This document shows, in pieces, positions 8,687 to 15,404 of a stretch of DNA of 37,128 nucleotides. Origin of the DNA: an uncultured Bacteroidales bacterium (GTDB lineage Bacteria; Bacteroidota; Bacteroidia; Bacteroidales; UBA932); NCBI GenBank assembly GCA_934726455.1, contig CAKVDS010000022.1:1-37128 (forward strand), given 5' to 3'. Under the pieces are notes generated by a model. The model was not told the DNA's origin. It made no database searches and saw nothing but the letters and a program-made list of their open reading frames with translations. Each line of letters begins with the position of its first letter. Within the stretch, counting starts at the first letter, position 1. A program made the translations under genes and the position numbers.

Positions 8687-8761
8687 GGTGGGTTCGTATA
8701 ACGGTTAGTACTCGAGATTCTCAATCTCGCAATAGGAGTTCGATTCTCCTACCCACTACCA
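8687..8761 (+). tRNA. tRNA-Glu (anticodon CTC)
   Basis: A full cloverleaf is visible: acceptor GGTGGGT with ACCCACT (first pair G-U), D arm GTA/TAC with the GGTTAG loop, anticodon stem CGAGA/TCTCG with loop TTCTCAA (anticodon CTC, decoding GAG), a 4-base variable loop, and T arm AGGAG-TTCGATT-CTCCT. The 3' end is A plus an encoded CCA. Confidence 0.95.
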
Positions 8762-8764
8762 GAA

Positions 8765-8793
8765 GGCCGGCGATTGATCGCTGGCCTTTTTTT
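8765..8793 (+). terminator. Rho-independent terminator after tRNA-Glu
   Basis: A 9-bp stem (GGCCGGCGA with TCGCTGGCC, one G-U pair) with a 4-base loop is followed by seven T. It starts 3 bases after the tRNA. Confidence 0.85.
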
Positions 8794-8804
8794 GTATTGT
8801 GGTG

Positions 8805-10436
8805 TCACTGCGGATCCACATCGGCGTAGCAGTCTTCGGGGAGGGAGGCGAAGATTTCGGCTTTGCGGGAGGCAAGGCTGGAGTCGCGCTTGAGGAAGAT
8901 GCGCTCGGCGAGCTCGCCGCTGCCATATCGGCGTATGTCGACAATGCGGGTGTAGGGTGGGAAGCCGAACTGGCGGCGCTCGGCGAGCAGGGCATCAAGC
9001 GAGCCGCTGAACCTCTGCGGAACTTCGGTCTGGATCAGGACTTCCGGCGAGAACTCCTTAAGTAATGCCATGAGTTGCAACGCTTTCTCATCGCTCCGGA
9101 AATCGTCTTTGGACAGCAGGGCGTCTGCCTGAAGCACGGCTATCATCGAGGCTTCACTGAAGCCGTTGTGTTTGAGTTCCGTCAATGTGCATACGTGGAC
9201 TTTCGCTCCGGGGAGGTTGGAACTTATGCATTCTGCGAGTTCTTCCTGTTTCTCCCAGCCCCGGATCAGCAGCACGGGGCCGTCGGCTGCATGGACGGCG
9301 GCGATGAGTTTGCGGGACAGGGGGCCTTTCATCCCGTTTTTGCGGCGTTCGGCCGCGATGTCTACTACGGTGAGCCTGCCTGTCTCTGGCCCGGACTGAG
9401 ATATTACTTTATTGTCAGCCGGGCATTCCTGAGCTGCGACATACTTGCCGCTGCACAGATTGAGCAGGGTCTCCAGAGAGGGGCAGGCAGTACCGAGCAG
9501 CACTCGGGCCGAATGGAGGGCTGCCAGATATATGGCGCAGTCCCTGCCGTTGTATCTCGGAGCCGGTTCGCTCTGTTTGTAGAACGGATCTTGTTCCTCG
9601 TCGATTATCACGAGGCCGAGTCTTCGGAACGGTAGGAATATCGATGACCTTGTGCCGAGAACGAGCAGCGGCTGTCCGCTTCGCAGTCTGACGGCAGTCC
9701 GCTGTCTGGAGGACTGGCTTTTTCCGGAGTGTACGATGGCAAGACGGGGGCCGAATTCTTCTGCGAGCGTTTTTTCCAGTCTGTCTGCGAATGCGACCTC
9801 TGGCGTGAGCAGAAGCACCTGACGGCCGCTGTCCAGCTGCTCGCGGGCTGCTTCTATATATGTTGGCAGCCGATGGCTGTTTGTCAGAAGCCGCGGCCTG
9901 CGGTCTTTCTGTGCAGCTGCCGGGCAGGCAGTTCCCGGCTCTGTCCGGGGTCCGCTGTCCGGTACGGCGATTTCCGCCGGGCAGAGTTCTGCGATTTTTG
10001 CAAGTATCTCAGCCTTTTTCGCTTCAAGCCTTAGGCGGACATTCTCGCGGTGTCGTCCCGTGAGCTGCTCTTCCGTGGCGGCCAGACGGGAACGCAGGCG
10101 TTCAACTGCTGCCGAGGCGTTCTGCTCGCTCCGCAGCCTCATCCCGGGCAGGGCCATGGCGAAGACTTCCCCGAGGGTGCAGAGGTAGTATCCGGAGATG
10201 AAGTTCCAGAGGGCCATTTCATCGGCATCGAGAGACGGTACGGCCTCATCGCGCCCGAGCACTTTGAGCATACGTTTCGCCCCGGACGGGGCATCAACGT
10301 CCACCGCCCAGACAATACCTGTATATTTCCGTCCGGAGAATATGACTTTGACCGCTTCGCCATGAAGCAGGGGGATGTCTGAAATATAAGTCGGAATCCA
10401 CCTCAGTTTGAGAGGCAGCAGAACCTGGACATACAT
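8805..10436 (-). CDS. PriA-like primosomal protein N', degenerate
   Basis: Related to PriA, the 3'-5' helicase that reloads the replisome at stalled forks. Recognisable parts are the N-terminal DNA-binding domain (VQVLLPL...GEAVKVIF.GRKYTGIVW), the lobe-1 blocks LLTPEVAF (209-216), VHSGKSQSSR, LGTRSSIFLPF (260-270), IIDEEQDPFYKQ (277-288) and CPSLETL. At 543 residues it is much shorter than PriA (about 730-830). The Walker A loop (normally GVTGSGKTEVY) is LLTNSHRLPTYIE at 183-195, with no lysine-threonine. DEEH is DEEQ. The whole zinc-binding segment with its eight cysteines is missing after residue 330. It is probably not an ATP-driven helicase; a structural PriA paralogue or a decaying copy are both possible. 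Its ATG overlaps the msrA stop (TGATG). Confidence 0.75.
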   Translation of the reverse strand: MYVQVLLPLKLRWIPTYISDIPLLHGEAVKVIFSGRKYTGIVWAVDVDAPSGAKRMLKVLGRDEAVPSLDADEMALWNFISGYYLCTLGEVFAMALPGMRLRSEQNASAAVERLRSRLAATEEQLTGRHRENVRLRLEAKKAEILAKIAELCPAEIAVPDSGPRTEPGTACPAAAQKDRRPRLLTNSHRLPTYIEAAREQLDSGRQVLLLTPEVAFADRLEKTLAEEFGPRLAIVHSGKSQSSRQRTAVRLRSGQPLLVLGTRSSIFLPFRRLGLVIIDEEQDPFYKQSEPAPRYNGRDCAIYLAALHSARVLLGTACPSLETLLNLCSGKYVAAQECPADNKVISQSGPETGRLTVVDIAAERRKNGMKGPLSRKLIAAVHAADGPVLLIRGWEKQEELAECISSNLPGAKVHVCTLTELKHNGFSEASMIAVLQADALLSKDDFRSDEKALQLMALLKEFSPEVLIQTEVPQRFSGSLDALLAERRQFGFPPYTRIVDIRRYGSGELAERIFLKRDSSLASRKAEIFASLPEDCYADVDPQ

Positions 10437-10954
10437 CAGTCTGCGGAAGGCTCGGATGCTGTCTTGGCGTATTCCATCAGCGACTCCGGGATGTGGCAGT
10501 AGCCGTCAGGGTTCTTGTCCAGATAATTCTGGTGGCAGTCCTCGGCCCTGTAAAAATTCTTGAGCGGCTTCACCTCGACTGCAAGCGGAGCCTTGAGTTC
10601 TCCGGAAATCCTGTCGCAGATGTTTTCGATGGCATTAAGATCTTGAGGGTCAGTGTAGTAGATACCGGTGCGATAGCGGGTGCCGCTATCTTCTCCCTGT
10701 TTGTTCACGCTGGTCGGGTCAATGGCCCTGAAGTAAATCTGGAGAATCCTTTCCAATCCGATGAAGTCAGTGTCATAAGTCACGTGCACCGTTTCGGCGT
10801 AGCCGGTGGCATCGGTGCTGACCTCACGATAGGTTGGATGGAAAATGTTGCCGTTGGCATATCCGGTTTCGGTGGCGACAACTCCATGAATCTGCTTGAA
10901 ATAGCGTTGAGCGCCCCAGAAGCAGCCTGCAGCAAGATAGATGTCTTTTTTCAT
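10436..10954 (-). CDS. msrA: Peptide-methionine (S)-S-oxide reductase MsrA
   Basis: Reduces methionine-S-sulfoxide in proteins and free methionine, using thioredoxin as reductant. The 172-residue sequence begins MKKDIYLAAGCFWG, with the catalytic Cys11 in GCFWG, followed by the GYANG, HPTYREV and GYAETV.V.YD blocks and DPTS.N.QG.D.GTRYRT.IYY, all typical. EDCHQNYL and YCHIP follow toward the C-terminus. No signal peptide is seen, so it should act in the cytoplasm. It is the middle gene of a three-gene minus-strand unit, 10 bases after the thioesterase stop and overlapping the PriA-like start. Confidence 0.97.
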   Translation of the reverse strand: MKKDIYLAAGCFWGAQRYFKQIHGVVATETGYANGNIFHPTYREVSTDATGYAETVHVTYDTDFIGLERILQIYFRAIDPTSVNKQGEDSGTRYRTGIYYTDPQDLNAIENICDRISGELKAPLAVEVKPLKNFYRAEDCHQNYLDKNPDGYCHIPESLMEYAKTASEPSAD

Positions 10955-10964
10955 AGAGAAAAGT

Positions 10965-11345
10965 TTATTTGGAATCGGCTTTCGCCTGAAATTTCGCGTT
11001 GTCGATGATGAAGCGCTCGTGCATGCCCTCTCCGATGAGCCCGCGCTCGTCGTATGCCGCTACCTTGAATACCAGTCTGCGCCTGTCTATTTCGACGAGC
11101 TCCGTGTCTGCCCAGACTTTCATGCCGAGCGGAGTGGCTGAGACGTGGGAGACGTTTACAAGAGTGCCGACAGAACCTTGACCTTCTTCGAGATATGGCT
11201 GCACTGAAAGTACCGCCGCCTTTTCGATGAGGGCGATCATCATCGCTGTGGCGTAGACCCTGACAAGACCGCTGCCGACATTCTGAGCCAGCATCTCCTC
11301 CGTAACTGTGGTCTCCTGATGACCTTTGATACCTGTCTTAAGCAT
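10965..11345 (-). CDS. FlK-like hotdog-fold thioesterase
   Basis: Small hotdog thioesterase of 126 residues, most like the fluoroacetyl-CoA thioesterase FlK family. The putative catalytic residues fall at Thr33 (YATAMM), Glu41 (LIEKAA) and His67 (VSHVSATP). Their spacing of 8 and 34 residues from Thr matches the FlK triad Thr42/Glu50/His76. GSG (24-26), VGT.VNVSH and GEGMHERFII are further family blocks. The real substrate is probably a housekeeping acyl-CoA rather than fluoroacetyl-CoA; many Bacteroidetes carry such genes. It leads an operon with msrA and the PriA-like gene, with a consensus promoter and a hairpin at the start of its leader. Confidence 0.85.
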   Translation of the reverse strand: MLKTGIKGHQETTVTEEMLAQNVGSGLVRVYATAMMIALIEKAAVLSVQPYLEEGQGSVGTLVNVSHVSATPLGMKVWADTELVEIDRRRLVFKVAAYDERGLIGEGMHERFIIDNAKFQAKADSK

Positions 11346-11402
11346 TCGTTGAACAAAGGAGAATAACTCCTTAAATTAATTTCGGCTGTTTGTTATCCTA
11401 AT

Positions 11403-11441
11403 CTTCAAGTTTCCATCAACAGCCAAGATGGCTACTTGAAG
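11403..11441 (-). promoter_or_regulatory. Hairpin at the 5' end of the thioesterase leader
   Basis: Inverted repeats CTTCAAGT/ACTTGAAG (11403-11410 with 11434-11441) enclose a second stem AGCCA-AGA-TGGCT (11421-11433). The promoter's predicted start is near 11440, so the transcript would begin in or just before this structure. No T-run follows. It may stabilise the mRNA. Confidence 0.5.
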
Positions 11442-11445
11442 AATG

Positions 11446-11475
11446 CAAATTTAACTAAATTTGGTGATATTCAAA
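11446..11475 (-). promoter_or_regulatory. Promoter of the thioesterase-msrA-priA-like operon
   Basis: The minus strand reads TTTG (11472-11475), 18 bases, then TAAATTTG (11446-11453), an excellent Bacteroidetes match. It leaves a leader of about 95 bases. Confidence 0.7.
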
Positions 11476-11531
11476 ATTGCCGGCCCGGGCGCTATGGGCG
11501 GCAGACTCAGGATAAAAATCATGAGACAGTC

Positions 11532-11951
11532 TCACTCGTCAAAAATCCGGCGTAGAAAATCATCGGGAGTAATCGCGGGGATTTCTGACAGTTTGAAATC
11601 ATGGGTGTTTCTTGTGACAATCACATCGCAGCCGCCTTCCATCGCAGACTGCACCTGGAGAGCGTCTTCTATGTCAGTCATTTGGTTCTCAAGTATGTTC
11701 GACACGTGTTCCGGAAGGGACGGCAGCACTTTTACGATGTCCACCAATTCCCTTATTATGGTTTTCTTTGCGGACGAAGACATGCTTTTGAGCACGTACG
11801 CCACTGTCGGGACAGAAAGCGCCGACATATACAGTTCTATCGTGCCGTTGTCGCCTAAGCTTAATATGGAGGCGGCATTTTGGGCGAACATTGGATTATC
11901 CCGTAACACAAGGGTGTCGAGCAGGATGTTCGTGTCGAGGAAAACTCTCAT
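11532..11951 (-). CDS. PIN-domain toxin (VapC-like)
   Basis: PIN-domain ribonuclease of 139 residues, the toxin half of a type II toxin-antitoxin pair; such enzymes cleave tRNA or other RNA in the cytoplasm. The N-terminal MRVFLDTNILLD carries the first metal-binding Asp (about residue 6). EDALQ provides a mid-protein acidic residue, and the C-terminal DVIVTRNTHDF block is typical of PIN_3-type proteins. The ATG overlaps the stop of the upstream antitoxin by 4 bases (ATGA), the usual coupled arrangement. No gene follows in the same direction before the thioesterase promoter. Confidence 0.88.
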   Translation of the reverse strand: MRVFLDTNILLDTLVLRDNPMFAQNAASILSLGDNGTIELYMSALSVPTVAYVLKSMSSSAKKTIIRELVDIVKVLPSLPEHVSNILENQMTDIEDALQVQSAMEGGCDVIVTRNTHDFKLSEIPAITPDDFLRRIFDE

Positions 11952-12229
11952 CGTGACAGGATATATGCAAGTCTCTCATCCTGTTCCAGCTCTTCGGGAG
12001 AGAATTTTACCAATCCCGTCAGATTCATCACCCGCTTTGAAATGGCAGGTCTGGAAACTTTCGGGAATTCAAGAGAATTGAGGGAGCGGTGTTTTTGGAC
12101 GATTCTGAAACCGTCGCTCGTCTCAATGATGTCGAACTCCGTCTTGCTGTCGTACCTTTTAGCCCGGATGATCCTTGCCGGAATAATCAGAGCCTTGCTG
12201 TTCCCTATTTGAATCAATGTGTGAGCCAT
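11948..12229 (-). CDS. AbrB/MazE-type antitoxin
   Basis: A 93-residue antitoxin with an N-terminal swapped-hairpin AbrB DNA-binding domain (LIQIGNSKALIIPARII, then a TEFDI..T.DGF.IV strand pair) and a C-terminal tail (residues 50-93) that should bind the PIN toxin. The start at 12229 gives MAHTLIQIGNS, matching the family. An upstream in-frame ATG at 12277 lies on top of the promoter and is rejected. The protein probably represses its own promoter through the 14-bp direct repeats immediately upstream. The overlap with the toxin gene keeps the two coupled. Confidence 0.87.
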   Translation of the reverse strand: MAHTLIQIGNSKALIIPARIIRAKRYDSKTEFDIIETSDGFRIVQKHRSLNSLEFPKVSRPAISKRVMNLTGLVKFSPEELEQDERLAYILSR

Positions 12230-12246
12230 AGTCTTTTGATTTTCCA

Positions 12247-12278
12247 CAAAATTACAAACATTATAACAAAACTGCAAA
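12247..12278 (-). promoter_or_regulatory. Antitoxin-toxin promoter
   Basis: The minus strand reads TTTG (12275-12278), 20 bases, then TAATTTTG (12247-12254). The transcript would start near 12241, giving a leader of about 12 bases to the ATG at 12229. Confidence 0.75.
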
Positions 12279-12288
12279 TATTATAACA
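12255..12288. repeat. Paired 14-bp direct repeat, candidate operator
   Basis: CAAACATTATAACA (12255-12268) and CAAATATTATAACA (12275-12288) differ by one base and are spaced exactly 20 bp, two helical turns. They cover the spacer and -33 region of the antitoxin promoter, where an autoregulatory AbrB-type protein would bind. Confidence 0.6.
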
Positions 12289-12289
12289 T

Positions 12290-12771
12290 TGGCCTTGGGA
12301 TGCACAAATCATGTGACATGCCCGGCCGTGTTGTTGATGCAACGCCGTCTCATTGCTTTGTGCGGCAGATGCGCAAGTGATACGTGTGCGGAGGAGCAGA
12401 CGTGGATGGGATGGGGTGGGTGCATGTTTGAGGTGGCGGATAACATTCTGGTATTGAATAAATTAACGATGTGGCCTGTCGCGGATCGCCGACAGGCAAT
12501 GTCGTTTTCTGCCTGTCTGTCAATGCTTTACCTGCCACCGCGGCTGTGTCGTCACATATCGCTATGCCTCCGCACGAAGCCCCACATGGAGTCAGCCTCC
12601 GCCAGGTGTGAGCCGTTTCAGGTTTTTCTGCTACTACCTGGGGCGCCCACATGCCCGGCATGGCTCTCTGCGGCACCTGTCGCTTCCAGGTGTGAGCCGT
12701 TTTCGCCGAATCGGCTCACACCTGCATCGCGTGACCGGCCTGGCGCTTTCTTTGATCCTGGGGGGGGTGGC
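12290..12771. other. Gene-poor accessory stretch with palindromes
   Basis: No convincing gene. Open frames here encode no recognisable protein. The stretch carries an 8-bp inverted repeat GCCTGTCG/CGACAGGC (12474-12497), the CAGGTGTGAGCCG repeats described separately, and a G8 tract at 12760-12767. It looks like degraded or mobile-element-derived DNA. Confidence 0.5.
12602..12724. repeat. Direct and inverted copies of CAGGTGTGAGCCG
   Basis: A 17-bp direct repeat (CCAGGTGTGAGCCGTTT) occurs at 12602-12618 and 12686-12702. The second copy also forms a perfect 13-bp inverted repeat with CGGCTCACACCTG at 12712-12724 across a 12-base loop. Confidence 0.8.
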
Positions 12772-12939
12772 CTATCCTTTGATGACGGCTACCGGGACAA
12801 GTTCCGTGACGATTTTCACGAGGTCGGTCTGGTCTGCCATGACCTTGTCGATGTCCTTGTAGGCTCCGGCCGCCTCCTCCAGATCACTCTGCCCGCGGAT
12901 GGCGTGGATGATGCCCTGAGCGAGTTCGAGGGACGCGAT
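12772..12939 (-). pseudogene. rtcB: rtcB fragment (RNA-splicing ligase, C-terminus only)
   Basis: The minus strand encodes about the last 55 residues of an RtcB-type 3'-phosphate RNA ligase. It includes GIIHAIRGQSDLEEAAGAYK, then DIDKVM..QTDLVKIV, and ends in PVAVIKG and a stop, as family C-termini do. Reading upstream, the frame hits a stop at 12949-12951 and homology ends near 12935, where a WYL-regulator fragment in the opposite orientation begins. The catalytic domain with the Mn-binding Cys/His residues and guanylylated His is entirely missing, so this is a dead remnant of a gene of roughly 400-480 codons. Confidence 0.8.
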
Positions 12940-13696
12940 GAAAACCTGTCACGGCGCACAGTACAGGCCGATATTCAGATGATGCGCTCCGACAAGTTGG
13001 GCTACAACGCGCCCATTGTGGTCAAGGAAAACAAGTACTACACACATCCTCGGCCGTCTGGAGGACCGCGTCTCAGCCGTAAGGCATGAGAAGAAACCTG
13101 TCATCTACTTCGAGAAAAATGATGCCCTGGTCGGACTGCACCATATTCCGGCTCTGTATGATGCCATTACAAGGCAACAACCCGTCAGCATCATTTACCG
13201 GAGTTTCAAGAACCCTGTGCCGCAGGAATTTACATTTTCCCCCTATGTTCTGAGGGAGTTCCGCAACCGGTGGTTTGTTTTCGGGCGGAGAAGAGCCGGA
13301 AAGGATGTATTCAATCTTGCTCTTGACCGGATTCTGAGCTTTTCTCCCGCGCCAGCGGGTGTGAAGTTCATCCCAATGGATAGATACAACCCGGAAACAT
13401 GGTTTGATGATGCCGTCGGTGTCACCAAGGACAGGACAATGAAGCCGAAGCCAGTACGTATCTGGGCAAACGCCAAAGAGGCGCCGTACATGCGCACTAA
13501 ACCATTTCACAAGAGCCAGATGGTGGTGGAGGCGGATCGGGACGGCAACACCATTTTCCAGATTAATGTGATTCTCAACCCGGAACTGGAACGCGAGATC
13601 TTGAGTTTCGGTGAAGGGATCAAGGTTCTCGCGCCCAAGGAACTGGTAGACTCCATCGGCAAGAGAATCAAGGCCGCCGCCAAACTTTATGAGTGA
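12939..13696 (+). pseudogene. Broken WYL-domain transcriptional regulator
   Basis: Remnant of a Bacteroidetes WYL regulator. The first piece (about 12943-13041) encodes the end of the helix-turn-helix, LSRRTVQADIQMMRSDKLGY, without the start of the gene. The reading frame then shifts, and from 13046 the next frame continues ILGRLEDRV...VIYFEKND and a complete WYL domain (VSIIYRSFKNP, FTFSPYVLREFRNRWFVFG) with a WCX-like C-terminus to the stop at 13696. Relatives have roughly 50 residues between these pieces, so an internal deletion, not a point frameshift, is likely. A partial protein could start at an internal ATG, but it would lack the DNA-binding domain. Confidence 0.8.
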
Positions 13697-13863
13697 ACTC
13701 CCGGACTTTGGCAGGATTTTGCAGACTAATCCTCAGGTGCTTCGACTTTCCAGGCGTCGATGGTGCGGGTTCGGGGCGGACCGGACCCCCTTTTCAGCCG
13801 AGCACTCAACGGTAGGAAAACAAAACATTTTGAAAGTTGCCACTTTTTGGCAGAATAAACCAT

Positions 13864-13871
13864 TATCTTTG
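13864..13871 (+). promoter_or_regulatory. -7 box for the WYL-exonuclease operon
   Basis: TATCTTTG matches the consensus and lies 22 bases before the ATG at 13894. A TTTG lies only 14 bases upstream (13846-13849), closer than usual. Confidence 0.5.
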
Positions 13872-13893
13872 CAGCACAGAAAAACACAAGTAT

Positions 13894-14802
13894 ATGGCAA
13901 AAAATTATTTTGACAGGTACGTATGGTTGATTGATGTCATCAACCGTCACGGGCACATCTCCTTCAAGGAGATCAGCTACCTGTGGTCGCGCAGCCCTCT
14001 GAATACCGCCGGGGAGAACTATCTTCCCGAAAGGACCTTCCACAACCATAGGGAGGCCATTCTCGAAACCTTCGGAATCGAGATCAAGTGTGACCGCTCG
14101 TTGGGCTATTACATAGCCAACAGTGATGATCTGGAGGCTGACGGCATCCGCCAGTGGCTTCTGGAGTCCCTGTCGATGAACAACCTGCTCAACGAGACGA
14201 AGGATATGCGGGGCCGCATCCTTTTCGAGAAGGTGCCGTCTTCGCGGAAGTGGCTTCCGGTCATCGTGAACGCAATGCGTGACGGCAAGGTCATAGAGAT
14301 GACTTATCAGAGCTTCTGGCGTGATGAACCCAGCACGTTCAAGGCTGAGCCTTACTGTCTCAAACTCTTCAGGCAGCGTTGGTATGTTCTGGCCAGGAGC
14401 GAAGGGTGGGATGATCCCCGGATTTATTCCCTTGATGAGAGGATGATCAATGTGGTACAGACCAGTCAGCGTTTCGAGCTGCCGGCAGAGTTCAGCGCCG
14501 AACAGTTCTTTGCCGATTATTTCGGAATAATCGTCGGTGCTGGCAATGAGCCTACGGAAGTCAAAATCAGGGTTGCGAAAAGCCAGGAGAAGTATTTCGA
14601 CACCCTGCCGCTGCATGATTCCCAGCGTAAGATGGAGGCCGAGTCGGATGCGGATTATACGGTATACCGCTATCATTTGGCTGCGACATACGACTTCAAG
14701 CAGGAAATCCTCAGCCGCGGAGCCTCGGTGACGGTACTCTCTCCGGAATATTTCCGCCGGGAGGTGCAGGAAGACCTCAGAAAAATGCTCGCCAACTACT
14801 GA
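13894..14802 (+). CDS. WYL-domain transcriptional regulator
   Basis: Intact 302-residue regulator with an N-terminal winged-helix region (residues 1-65; LPERTFHNHREAILETFGIEI is the recognition segment), a central WYL domain (about 125-190: VIEMTYQSFW, then AEPYCLKLFRQRWYVLAR) and a WCX-like C-terminal domain. WYL domains bind ligands, and such regulators often control phage-defence or DNA-repair genes. The start at 13894 gives MAKNYFDRY, as in relatives, and follows a TATCTTTG box. The stop is separated by two bases from the exonuclease gene, so the pair is an operon. It is only distantly similar to the broken WYL gene just upstream. Confidence 0.9.
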   Translation: MAKNYFDRYVWLIDVINRHGHISFKEISYLWSRSPLNTAGENYLPERTFHNHREAILETFGIEIKCDRSLGYYIANSDDLEADGIRQWLLESLSMNNLLNETKDMRGRILFEKVPSSRKWLPVIVNAMRDGKVIEMTYQSFWRDEPSTFKAEPYCLKLFRQRWYVLARSEGWDDPRIYSLDERMINVVQTSQRFELPAEFSAEQFFADYFGIIVGAGNEPTEVKIRVAKSQEKYFDTLPLHDSQRKMEAESDADYTVYRYHLAATYDFKQEILSRGASVTVLSPEYFRREVQEDLRKMLANY

Positions 14803-14804
14803 TT

Positions 14805-15299
14805 ATGAAAGACTTCGCAGCGATTGATTTCGAGACCGCCAACGAGTGCCGTTCCAGTGTGTGCAGCGTCGGGGTGGTGATAGTTCGGGATGGGATGATT
14901 GTGGATTCTTTCTACAGTCTTATCCACCCGGAGCCGGAATACTACAAGTGGTTCTGTCAGAGGGTACATGGCTTGTCAGAGGAAGACACCGAAGACGCTC
15001 CTGTGTTTCCGTACGTATGGGAGAAGATTGCCCCGATGATTGAGGGGCTGCCTCTTGTGGCGCACAACAGCCCCTTTGATGAAGGATGCCTGAGAGAGGT
15101 GTTCAGGGTGTATCAGATGGACTATCCGGACTACGAGTTCTACGACACCCTTGCCGCTTCCCGTAAGCATTTCGGTTGCAGTTTGCCGGATCACCAGCTC
15201 CAGACCGTGGCGGCAGCCTGCGGCTATGACCTGACCCGCCACCACCATGCCCTGGCCGATGCTGAGGCCTGTGCACATATTGCGATCAAGCTGCTGTGA
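14805..15299 (+). CDS. DEDDh 3'-5' exonuclease (DnaQ-like)
   Basis: Stand-alone 164-residue exonuclease of the DnaQ/PolC-epsilon type, removing 3' nucleotides from DNA or RNA with two metal ions. The four acidic residues and the histidine are all visible: Asp8 and Glu10 in AAIDFETAN, Asp near 92 in AHNSPFDEGCL, and the HHHALADAEACA motif supplying the general-base His and last Asp near 146-151. A VHGLS motif (residues 54-58) is also typical. No polymerase domain is attached. It is co-transcribed with the WYL regulator, so it may be a regulated nuclease, possibly for defence or repair; that role is inference. Confidence 0.9.
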   Translation: MKDFAAIDFETANECRSSVCSVGVVIVRDGMIVDSFYSLIHPEPEYYKWFCQRVHGLSEEDTEDAPVFPYVWEKIAPMIEGLPLVAHNSPFDEGCLREVFRVYQMDYPDYEFYDTLAASRKHFGCSLPDHQLQTVAAACGYDLTRHHHALADAEACAHIAIKLL

Positions 15300-15344
15300 A
15301 CATGAATAATTCCACTTTTTGTCGGTTTTTATTTCCGATAATCT

Positions 15345-15371
15345 CCGGAAAAAAATCCCAATAATTTCCGG
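15345..15371. promoter_or_regulatory. Inverted repeat upstream of the DUF4143 ATPase
   Basis: CCGGAAA (15345-15351) and TTTCCGG (15365-15371) form an inverted repeat with a 13-base spacer. They lie inside an ATAATYTCCGG direct repeat (15338-15348 and 15361-15371). The element ends 7 bases before the -7 box, so it is a candidate operator. Confidence 0.4.
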
Positions 15372-15377
15372 TTTTTG

Positions 15378-15385
15378 TATCTTTG
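15378..15385 (+). promoter_or_regulatory. -7 box for the DUF4143 ATPase
   Basis: TATCTTTG matches the consensus, 20 bases before the ATG at 15405. It also argues against an in-frame ATG at 15375. Confidence 0.5.
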
Positions 15386-15404
15386 TATCCAAAGACATAA
15401 GACA

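Noticed and set aside
12760..12767. G8 homopolymer near the rtcB fragment as another phase-variable tract
   Set aside because: It lies in gene-free DNA with no promoter or reading frame that it could switch.
12289..13089. A 266-codon plus-strand open frame
   Set aside because: It is a chance fusion through repeats and antisense to the rtcB fragment; only its end has real homology, to the broken WYL regulator.
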